The notes beneath the pieces are model-generated. The model was given only the letters and a program-made list of their open reading frames with translations, searched no databases and had not been told where the DNA came from. The position numbers and the translations under genes are program-made. This document shows positions 9,367 through 15,757 of a stretch of DNA of 19,090 nt, one piece after another. Every line of letters starts with the position of its first letter. Position 1 is the stretch's first letter. The DNA is from 66-474 sp036279975 (GTDB lineage Bacteria > Pseudomonadota > Gammaproteobacteria > Xanthomonadales > Rhodanobacteraceae), in contig DASURP010000060.1 in the NCBI GenBank assembly GCA_036279975.1, forward strand, positions 1-19,090, given 5' to 3'.

Positions 9367-9808
9367 GGCTCGCGGGAACCAGCGTGGTCTCGGGCTGGCT
9401 CATCAATCCGACCTTGCCGACGCCAGCCTGCTGCAACAATCCCAGCACCTGGTTGACGCGCCCGTAATCGACACGCTTGTCGCCACCCAGCAGCACCGAA
9501 ACCTTCGGGTCCTGCTTGACGAAGGCGGACAGCTCCTTGACCAGCGTCTCGTCATCGACCTTTTCACGCGGACTCTTGCCCAGCGTCAGGTACACGTCGC
9601 CCTGCTGGTCCACCGACACCACCACCGGCTGCTTTTCGTCCTGCAGCGCCTTGGCCGCCGACTGCGGCAACTGGATGTCGGCGCCGAGGTTCAACATCGG
9701 CGCGGTCACCATGAAGATGATCAGCAGCACCAGCATCACGTCGATGTACGGCACGATGTTGATCTCCGCCATCCGGCGCCGGCGCCTGCTGCGATGTTGC
9801 ATTGCCAT
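9353..9808 (-). CDS. tolR: TolR, stator subunit of the Tol-Pal motor
   Basis: ExbD/TolR-family inner-membrane protein of 151 residues. The basic cytosolic N-terminus (RSRRRRR) precedes one membrane helix (about 19-39), NIVPYIDVMLVLLIIFMV, in which D23 is the conserved proton-pathway aspartate. The periplasmic domain (about 45-145) includes LPQS, PVVVSVDQQGDVYL and GGDKRVDYGRVNQVLGLLQQAGVGKVGLM, all typical of TolR. A strong GGGAGGG ribosome-binding sequence precedes the ATG, 17 nt after the tolQ stop. It works with TolQ in the proton-motive-force-driven motor that energises TolA. Confidence 0.96.
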   Translation of the reverse strand: MAMQHRSRRRRRMAEINIVPYIDVMLVLLIIFMVTAPMLNLGADIQLPQSAAKALQDEKQPVVVSVDQQGDVYLTLGKSPREKVDDETLVKELSAFVKQDPKVSVLLGGDKRVDYGRVNQVLGLLQQAGVGKVGLMSQPETTLVPASHGKR

Positions 9809-9824
9809 GGCGTTCCCTCCCGGC

Positions 9825-10543
<719 letters not shown>

Positions 10544-10547
<4 letters not shown>

Positions 10548-11026
10548 TGGGGCTTGTGTCCTTCAATCAGTGCAGCGATGTCCGGGGGAATCCGGCAAGG
10601 CGTGAAATCCTCGGCGCCGACGCAGGCGACCTTGACCTCGGCGCGCGCCAGCACCACGCCGTCGCCGGCACGCACGATCGACTGCGCGAGGTCGAGGCTG
10701 GCCTGGCGCATGCGCACGACCTGCACGCTGCTGTCGAGTTCGTCGTCGAGCCGGGCCGGCTTGTCATAGGCGATGCAAAGTTCGCGTACCACGAACACGA
10801 TTCCGTGCGACTGGCGCAAGGCGGTCTGCCCCATCGCCAGCGCGCGCATCCATTCGGTGCGCGCGCGCTCGAGGAAACACAGGTAACCCGCGTGATAGAC
10901 CACGCCGCCCGCATCGGTATCTTCCCAATAGACCCTTGTCCGCCACCTGAACGCAAAACCAGGGTCAGAGTGATGTTTCCCGGCAGCTCCCGCGAGCGCG
11001 AAACCGGGGTCAGAGTGGCTTTTCAT
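10544..11026 (-). CDS. ybgC: Tol-Pal-associated acyl-CoA thioesterase YbgC
   Basis: Hotdog-fold acyl-CoA thioesterase that heads the tol-pal operon. The catalytic motif YWEDTDAGGVVYHAGYLCFLERARTEWM is clear, with Asp in DTDAGG. Family members are about 135 residues, and the homologous part begins at FRWRTRVYWEDTD. No start codon lies there. The frame is open upstream through the repeat array at 10952-11101, and the first available starts are ATG 11026 (GGA 5 nt upstream) and ATG 11050. The protein therefore gains about 24-32 extra N-terminal residues that are translated repeat, including a duplicated HSDPGFA peptide. This suggests that the repeat displaced the original start. The stop overlaps tolQ. 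Confidence 0.9.
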
Positions 11027-11101
11027 GACGTTCCGAAACCACCAAAGCATGCGGAAAAGTCACTCTGACCCCCCTTTCGGTAGAAACATCACTCTGACCC
11101 C
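10952..11101. repeat. Four-copy GGGTCAGAGTG direct/inverted repeat array (MITE/REP-like)
   Basis: Four copies of the 11-mer GGGTCAGAGTG lie within 140 nt: plus orientation at 10962-10972 and 11007-11017, inverted at 11061-11071 and 11090-11100. The flanks make them nested. The outer pair both continue as ATGTTT (GGGTCAGAGTGATGTTT), and the inner pair as GCTTTT/ACTTTT. The two plus copies also form a 21-nt direct repeat (10952-10972 and 10997-11017) with two mismatches. The layout resembles a small non-autonomous mobile element or REP-like cluster. Similar GGTCAGAGTGA sequences are, as far as I recall, common in this bacterial group near REP-associated transposases; that link is from memory and no transposase lies here. 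Confidence 0.8.
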
Positions 11102-12135
11102 TCGGCGTTGAACAGGTTCAGTTCGGTGGCGCTGCCGCGCGGCGGCTTCAGGCCGAAGTGCCGCCACGCCTTGCCGGTGGCGATGCGTCCGCGCGCGGTG
11201 CGCGCCAGCAGGCCCTGCTGGATCAGGTAGGGTTCCAGCACGTCCTCGATGGTGTCGCGGTCTTCGGCCAGCGCCGCGGCCAGTGATTCCACCCCCACCG
11301 GGCCGCCGTCGAACTGCTCCAGCACCAGCCGCAACAGGCGGCGGTCGAGTTCGTCGTAACCGCCGGCATCTACCTGCAGCATTTCCAGCGCGGCGGATGC
11401 GGCGTCGCGGGTGATGCGTCCGCCCGCGCGCACTTCTGCGTAATCACGCACCCGCCGCAGCAGCCGGTTGGCGATGCGCGGGGTGCCGCGCGCGCGCCGC
11501 GCGATTTCCGCAGCGCCGTCGCTGTCGCAGGCAATGTCGAGGATCCGCGCCGAGCGCGCGACGATCGTCGCAAGTTCGCCGGGCGTGTAGAACTCCAGCC
11601 GATGCACGATCCCGAAGCGATCGCGCAATGGACTGGTCAACATGCCCGCGCGGGTGGTGGCACCGACCAGCGTGAAACGCGGCAGGTCCAGCTTGATCGA
11701 ACGCGCCGCCGGGCCCTCGCCCAGCATGATGTCGATCTGGAAATCCTCCAGCGCCGGATACAGCACTTCCTCCACCACCGGCGACAGGCGGTGGATTTCG
11801 TCGATGAACAGCACGTCATGCGGCTGCAAATTCGTGAGCAGCGCGGCCAGGTCGCCCGCACGCTCCAGCACCGGCCCCGAGGTGCTGCGCAGGTTCACGC
11901 CGAGTTCGTTGGCGATCACGTGCGAGATGGTGGTCTTGCCGAGGCCCGGCGGGCCGAACACCAATACATGGTCCAGCGCGTCACCGCGTTTGCGCGCCGC
12001 CTCGATCGACAACGAAAGCTGCTCGCGCATCGCCGCCTGCCCGACATATTCGGCCAGCGTGCGCGGCCGTACGCTGGCTTCCAGCTTCTGCTCGGCAGGC
12101 GTTTCGGTGGCGTCGACGACGCGGGGTTCGGCCAT
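11089..12135 (-). CDS. ruvB: Holliday junction branch migration helicase RuvB
   Basis: AAA+ ATPase motor of the RuvABC resolvasome; 348 residues, the normal size. Walker A is GPPGLGKTT (61-69) and Walker B is LFIDEIH (109-115). The sensor region GATTRAGML follows, then the arginine-finger segment LRDRFG with R171. The winged-helix C-terminal domain ends with EPYLIQQGLLARTARGR and HFGL. I start at ATG 12135 (MAEPRVVDATET), where homology begins, although no good ribosome-binding site is seen. The last residues, EGSE, and the TGA stop are encoded by the terminal GGGGTCAGAGTGA copy of the repeat array, so the extreme C-terminus is repeat-derived. It is divergent from the sigma-factor gene, with under 70 nt between the starts. 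Confidence 0.97.
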   Translation of the reverse strand: MAEPRVVDATETPAEQKLEASVRPRTLAEYVGQAAMREQLSLSIEAARKRGDALDHVLVFGPPGLGKTTISHVIANELGVNLRSTSGPVLERAGDLAALLTNLQPHDVLFIDEIHRLSPVVEEVLYPALEDFQIDIMLGEGPAARSIKLDLPRFTLVGATTRAGMLTSPLRDRFGIVHRLEFYTPGELATIVARSARILDIACDSDGAAEIARRARGTPRIANRLLRRVRDYAEVRAGGRITRDAASAALEMLQVDAGGYDELDRRLLRLVLEQFDGGPVGVESLAAALAEDRDTIEDVLEPYLIQQGLLARTARGRIATGKAWRHFGLKPPRGSATELNLFNAEGSE

Positions 12136-12203
12136 GCGCGGATTATGGCAGACCATTCCGAACGGCACTGCGACCCTTTGCCGCGTTGGTGCATCCTTGC
12201 ATT

Positions 12204-12791
12204 GTGGACACGCCAGCGACCTTCCGGCAAACCGTCGATCCCGACCTGGTCGCCCGCCTGCAACGCGGCGAGCTGGCCGCGTTCGAGGCGCTTTACCGGC
12301 AGTTCGAGCGCGCCGCGTGGACGCTGGCGCTGCGCCTGACCGGCCGCAGCGATGTCGCCCAGGAGGTCCTGCAGGACGCGATGCTGAAAGCCTTCGAACG
12401 CGCCCGCCAATACCGCGGCGATGCGCCGTTCGCGGCCTGGTTGCGCAAGCTGGTGGTGAACGAAGCATTGATGCAGCTGCGCCACAATCGCCTGCACGTC
12501 ATCGAGGTGTTCGACGACGCGCTGGCCGATGAAGCCGTCCCGTCGCCATGGACGCTCGCGGATGCCGCCAGCCTGGACCGCGCGCTCAACCGGCTGCCGG
12601 ACGACGCGCGCGCGGTGTTGTGGCTGTACCACGTCGAGGGCTATACCCACGTCGAGATCGCCGCGCAATTCGGACGCTCGGTGAGTTTTTCCAAATCGCA
12701 ACTCGCGCGCGCCACCAGGCGCCTGCGCGAATTGCTGGCACCCCAAGTGGAGGACACGCCATGCACGATCGGCTCGACCACCACGGCATGA
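12204..12791 (+). CDS. ECF-type RNA polymerase sigma factor
   Basis: Extracytoplasmic-function sigma-70 factor of 195 residues from this start. Region 2 (about 26-92) contains VLQDAMLKAFERARQYRGDAPFAAWLRKLVVNEAL, a typical ECF core. Region 4 (about 126-178) contains RLPDDARAVLWLYHVEGYTHVEIAAQFGRS followed by the helix-turn-helix continuation FSKSQLARATRRLRELL. There is no ATG at the 5' end; TTG 12186, GTG 12189 and GTG 12204 are possible. I give the GTG at 12204 because it begins closest to conserved sequence. The reading frame overlaps the downstream membrane-protein gene by 31 nt, implying coupling. It is transcribed away from ruvB. It probably directs a small envelope regulon including its own operon, which is inference from layout. 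Confidence 0.9.
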   Translation: MDTPATFRQTVDPDLVARLQRGELAAFEALYRQFERAAWTLALRLTGRSDVAQEVLQDAMLKAFERARQYRGDAPFAAWLRKLVVNEALMQLRHNRLHVIEVFDDALADEAVPSPWTLADAASLDRALNRLPDDARAVLWLYHVEGYTHVEIAAQFGRSVSFSKSQLARATRRLRELLAPQVEDTPCTIGSTTTA

Positions 12792-13336
12792 ACGACCAGG
12801 CCGCGTTGGCCGCGGCGCTGCGCGCGCTGCCGGACACCACGCCCCCTGCCGGCGCCTGGCCCAGCCTGGCGGCGCGCATCCGGCGCCGGCGCGCCGTGCG
12901 CAGGACCGTGTGGTTCACCCTGCCCGCCGCCTTCGCGGCCGGCCTCGCTCTCGCGCTGGCCTGGCCGCACATCCGCACGCGCGCGCCGGGCACGGCACCG
13001 GTGCGCGTCGCGCAAGCACCCGCACCCGCCAACCCGCAGGCCCGCCCTGACCCCGCGGCGCTGCAGGCCAGCTCGAGGCAATGGCAGGCCTGGGTGCAGG
13101 AACTCGACCGCGACGGTGCGCCGCTGGATGGCCGGCAGCTGGCCCGCGCCGTGGCCCTCCAGGACCAGATCGGACTGGTCGACCTGCAACTGAGCGCCGC
13201 GCGCAAGCCCGCAACGCGCGTCGATCTCTGGCAACAACGCATCGCCCTGCTGCAACAGCTTGGCCTGCTGCACCTGCAACCCTACCGGGTGGCCGAACAG
13301 GCCCGCACCGGCCGCGCACAGATCATTCCACTTTGA
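12761..13336 (+). CDS. Single-pass membrane protein, putative anti-sigma factor
   Basis: Protein of 191 residues with a cytosolic N-terminus of about 45 residues ending in a basic cluster (RIRRRRAVRRT), one membrane helix (about 49-69) and a Pro/Ala-rich, then Gln/Leu-rich periplasmic part. I see no ZAS (HxxxCxxC) motif and no named domain. The anti-sigma call rests on position and topology: it overlaps the ECF sigma gene by 31 nt and has the cytosolic-TM-periplasmic plan of such regulators. ATG 12761 has GTGGAGG 8 nt upstream. A second in-frame ATG at 12788 overlaps the sigma stop as ATGA but lacks a ribosome-binding site. The periplasmic segment 100-175 looks mostly helical. Confidence 0.75.
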   Translation: MHDRLDHHGMNDQAALAAALRALPDTTPPAGAWPSLAARIRRRRAVRRTVWFTLPAAFAAGLALALAWPHIRTRAPGTAPVRVAQAPAPANPQARPDPAALQASSRQWQAWVQELDRDGAPLDGRQLARAVALQDQIGLVDLQLSAARKPATRVDLWQQRIALLQQLGLLHLQPYRVAEQARTGRAQIIPL

Positions 13337-13350
13337 CCCGGAGCATCGCC

Positions 13351-14379
13351 ATGAAACGCACACTCGCCTTTTGTCTCCTGTTGTCGCTGCCCGCTGCGGC
13401 GCTGGCCGCGCCGCCTGCGTCATCGGCCGCGCAGGCGGATACGGACGCCGCGATCCAGCAACAGATGGCCAGCCTGCAGTCGCGCATGAGTGACCTTGCC
13501 AGCCAGATGGCCGCGCTGTCGGCGCGCATGGGCGACGAAGCCCGCGCCAGCGCGTTGCATTACCTCGCCGACAGCCGGCGCGGCATGCTGGGCATGGCGG
13601 TGAGCAGGGGCGCCCATGGCTTGCGGGTGGACGCCGTGACGCCGGGCGGCCCGGCCGAGCAAGCCGGGCTGGAGGCCGGCGACACCATCACGGCCGTCGA
13701 TGGCAAATCCGTCGCCGGCTCCGGCAGGGGTTCGGAAACCCCGCTGTGGCACACGCAAGTCGGCCAGCCGATCGCGCTGACCATCGACCATGCTGGCAAG
13801 TCCCGCGAAGTCCGCGTCACCCCCGAACGCCCCCAGGCCGGCGACCTGCAGGCCAGCATCCGTGCGGCCGAACTGGCCGCCAACCAGGCCGTCGCCAGCG
13901 TGCGCTCGCCGGAGTTCCAGCAACACATCCAGCAGAGCATCGACGAAGCCATGCGCAGCGTGGCCGCGCGCAGGCACGGTGCATGGATCATCCATGCACC
14001 ATGGTTCGGCCTCAACCTCGCACCACTCAATCCCGGCCTCGGCAGTTACTTCGGCACCGATCGCGGCGTGCTGGTGTTGTCGCGCGACGACAAGCAGTTT
14101 CCCGACCTGGAGCCCGGCGACGTCATCACCGCGGCCGGCGGCAAGGCCACCACGCAACCCGTGGATGTGCTGCGCGCGTTCCGCGGCAGCGCCGGCGACC
14201 AGCGCGTGCAGGTGGCGCTGCGCCGCCACGGCAAGCCCCGGACACTGACCATGCAGGTGCCGTCGCAGTGGAACGTGCTGCCACCGCCCCCGCCCGCGCC
14301 ACCCGCACCGCCGGTACCGGCCGCACCCGCCGCACCGCCACCGCCACCCGCACCACCACCGCCCACTTCCGCGCACTGA
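13351..14379 (+). CDS. Exported double-PDZ protein with Pro-rich tail
   Basis: Exported protein of 342 residues. The signal peptide MKRTLAFCLLLSLPAAALAA is followed by a short coiled-coil segment (about 30-70, IQQQMASLQSRMSDLASQMAAL). PDZ 1 (about 78-157) includes GMLGMAVS and VTPGGPAEQAGLEAGDTITAVDG. A helical spacer (160-207) leads to PDZ 2 (about 217-304) with GVLVLS and FPDLEPGDVITAAGG. The last 30 residues (310-339) are almost only Pro and Ala. No trypsin-like or S41 protease domain is present, so it is not a DegP/DegS-type protease. It starts 15 nt after the putative anti-sigma gene (GGAG 7 nt upstream), so the three genes form one operon. A role as periplasmic adaptor or sensor for the sigma/anti-sigma pair is inference. 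Confidence 0.85.
   Translation: MKRTLAFCLLLSLPAAALAAPPASSAAQADTDAAIQQQMASLQSRMSDLASQMAALSARMGDEARASALHYLADSRRGMLGMAVSRGAHGLRVDAVTPGGPAEQAGLEAGDTITAVDGKSVAGSGRGSETPLWHTQVGQPIALTIDHAGKSREVRVTPERPQAGDLQASIRAAELAANQAVASVRSPEFQQHIQQSIDEAMRSVAARRHGAWIIHAPWFGLNLAPLNPGLGSYFGTDRGVLVLSRDDKQFPDLEPGDVITAAGGKATTQPVDVLRAFRGSAGDQRVQVALRRHGKPRTLTMQVPSQWNVLPPPPPAPPAPPVPAAPAAPPPPPAPPPPTSAH
13978..14000. repeat. Perfect 11-bp palindrome inside the PDZ gene
   Basis: GGTGCATGGAT, one central C, then its exact reverse complement ATCCATGCACC. It encodes residues GAWIIHAP just before PDZ 2. No T-run follows, so it is not an obvious terminator. Confidence 0.7.
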
Positions 14380-14390
14380 ACCTTCGGCTG

Positions 14391-14557
14391 TCAGCTCAGG
14401 TACCGAAAGGCGTGGAACGGTACGCCGCCGCCGTAATCCGGCTGGAACACCGGCATGCCATCGCGGCACCAGGAATTGTCCCAGACACCTTTTCCTTCCC
14501 TTTTTCCTTCCGGCCACCCACTTGAACACGTAGTACGGTACGGGTTCAAAATCGCTG
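14391..14557 (-). pseudogene. Possible frameshifted gene remnant
   Basis: The minus strand between the PDZ gene and merR shows protein-like sequence split over two frames. One frame reads DFEPVPYYVFKWVAG (about 14555-14505). After a polypurine stretch with a near-duplicated GGAAGGAAAA unit (about 14485-14508), a second frame reads VWDNSWCRDGMPVFQPDYGG and then VPFHAFRYLS, ending at TGA 14391. The second segment has very high GC at third positions, like real genes here. No intact start is present and I do not recognise the family. The upstream part overlaps the merR operator, so part of the resemblance could be chance. Confidence 0.35.
14522..14552 (+). promoter_or_regulatory. MerR-type promoter/operator with 19-bp spacer
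   Basis: A -35 element TTGAAC (14522-14527) and a -10 element CAAAAT (14547-14552) are separated by 19 bp, the over-long spacer typical of MerR-activated promoters. Within and around the spacer lies a symmetric dyad: TTGAAC-n-CGTA, six central bases, then TACG-n-GTTCAA (14522-14549), centred at spacer position 8.5. The inner sequence keeps CGTA-n5-GTACGG, the arrangement I recall from the Tn501/Tn21 mer operator (CCGTAC-ATGA-GTACGG), also starting just after the -35. It lies 27 nt upstream of the merR ATG, so it would drive the regulator itself and the gene behind it. Confidence 0.7.
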
Positions 14558-14579
14558 TCCCGAATGGTGGGCCGTGACC

Positions 14580-14984
14580 ATGAGAACGATTGGGCAACTT
14601 GCCAGCGCCGCACGTGTCGGCGTCGAAACCGTGCGGTACTACGAACGGATCGGCTTGCTGCCGAAACCGCCATCCCTGCACGACGGTTGGCGGCGCTATC
14701 CCGATTCCGTTTTGCAGACGCTGCGACAGATTCGCCAAGGCCGCCAACTCGGGTTCCGGCTGGCGGAAATCGCCGAGCTGTTCACGGGTGGACGCACCGC
14801 GTCGTGCGCGTCGCTGCAAGCGGCGGCGTACGCCAAGGTCGTGGAACTCGACCAGCGCATCGAGCAACTGAAATTGCAGCGGGAGCGGTTGATGGAATTG
14901 CTGGGTGCATGCCCGGACGCAGCAGGGCAAGCGGATTGCGCGGCGATCAAGCAAATCGGCTGGGTCATCGGGGGAAACAAATGA
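14580..14984 (+). CDS. MerR-family metal-responsive regulator (three-Cys, Hg/Pb type)
   Basis: DNA-binding regulator of 134 residues. The winged-helix domain is TIGQLASAARVGVETVRYYERIGLLPKP (3-30), followed by RRYPDSVLQTLRQIRQGRQLGFRLAEIAELF. The long dimerisation helix (about 80-108) is flanked by C76, C111 and C120. Their spacing of 35 and 9 residues is the same as the Hg-ligands C82, C117 and C126 of Tn501 MerR and fits PbrR-type proteins too; CadR- and ZntR-type spacings differ at the last step. The second MerR cysteine (C115) is Gly here. I use ATG 14580, with GGTGGG 8 nt upstream; GTG 14574 is too close to that site. The stop overlaps the next gene's ATG (ATGA). The inducing metal is inferred, not shown. 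Confidence 0.88.
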   Translation: MRTIGQLASAARVGVETVRYYERIGLLPKPPSLHDGWRRYPDSVLQTLRQIRQGRQLGFRLAEIAELFTGGRTASCASLQAAAYAKVVELDQRIEQLKLQRERLMELLGACPDAAGQADCAAIKQIGWVIGGNK

Positions 14985-15757
14985 AGCCGGTTCCCGACCC
15001 GGGATTCGCGTGGTGGCTGGGAACACTCGGCCTTGCGGGTGCATTGCTGTTGGTGGTCGGCGACCAGTGCCTGTATTTCGCTCCGGTCAGCGGCGCGCAA
15101 TTTCAGTCGCGCGTGCTGGAAATCGCGGCGAAGGCCCCGACCGCACGCGCATTGTTCGGTGCAGGACTGGCGCCCATCGCCGTGCTGCTTTATCTGGCCG
15201 GATTCACACACGTTTACTTGCATACGCGTCAGCGCCATCCGCGCCTGGCAGCGCTTATCTGGATCGGGCTCGCCTTGTGCATCCTGGCCGGCGGGGCTTA
15301 TCACGTGCTGTGGGGAGCCAAGGTGCTGGTGCTGAAGGCAGCCGGCGCATCGGCCGCGCCCGCCGCCGGCGCCATGGCGTTGTACGGGGCGCTGCATCGT
15401 TTTGCCGCAGGCGTTTATTCGATCGCGGAATTCACCGGTTATCCGGCGATCCTGCTGCTCGCACTGGTGATTGCGTCGGGACCCAGTGGTTACCCCCGCT
15501 GGTTCTGCCTGCTGGTTCCGGCGGTTCCCATGCTGGTGTTGCAAACGATCACGCCCTGGATCCCGGCGCCGTTCGGTTCGCTTGCCGGCGGCAGCGCCGT
15601 GAACTTGTCGTTCGCGCTGTTCTTTGCGGTGTCACTGGCCGTGACACGGATGCGCACCCATCGCCCGAAGGCCCTGGACCCTGACGCAGTTCCACCGGCA
15701 CAGGTCAGATCTCAACCTGCGCGCCCAGCTCGATCAGGCGGTTGCCGGGGATGCTGA
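14981..15757 (+). CDS. Polytopic membrane protein coupled to the MerR regulator, function unknown
   Basis: Inner-membrane protein of 258 residues with about six membrane helices (roughly 11-33, 56-80, 89-110, 136-165, 173-190 and 203-222). I do not recognise a named family. Readable motifs include GDQCLYFAPVSG after TM1, THVYLHTRQRHPR after TM2 with three histidines, AYHVLWG in TM3, and LYGALHRFAAGVYSIAEFTGYP before TM4. It has none of the paired cysteines of MerT or MerC and no P-type ATPase, RND or CDF features. GGGGGAAAC precedes the ATG, which overlaps the merR stop (ATGA), so both are expected from one transcript. The C-terminal ~18 residues (rich in Arg, Pro and Gly) run 53 nt into the 3' end of kup on the other strand. 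Confidence 0.75.
   Translation: MKPVPDPGFAWWLGTLGLAGALLLVVGDQCLYFAPVSGAQFQSRVLEIAAKAPTARALFGAGLAPIAVLLYLAGFTHVYLHTRQRHPRLAALIWIGLALCILAGGAYHVLWGAKVLVLKAAGASAAPAAGAMALYGALHRFAAGVYSIAEFTGYPAILLLALVIASGPSGYPRWFCLLVPAVPMLVLQTITPWIPAPFGSLAGGSAVNLSFALFFAVSLAVTRMRTHRPKALDPDAVPPAQVRSQPARPARSGGCRGC

Noticed and set aside
12160..12187. GAAC (12160-12163) and CGTT (12184-12187) upstream of the sigma gene as an autoregulated ECF promoter.
   Set aside because: The spacing is 20 nt, longer than the usual 16-18, the -35 lacks a full GGAAC, and it would leave almost no leader before the start codons.
12136..12468. N-terminal extension of RuvB up to position 12468.
   Set aside because: The extra residues are Arg/Pro-rich, antisense to the sigma-factor gene, and RuvB homology begins at MAEPRVV from ATG 12135.
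14280..14370. CCACCG/CCCGCA-rich stretch as a tandem DNA repeat.
   Set aside because: It is explained by the Pro/Ala-rich C-terminal tail of the PDZ protein and has no fixed period.
14382..14410. CCTTCGG / CCGAAAGG as a terminator of the PDZ operon.
   Set aside because: The arms match only with a bulge, the loop is long and no T-run follows.
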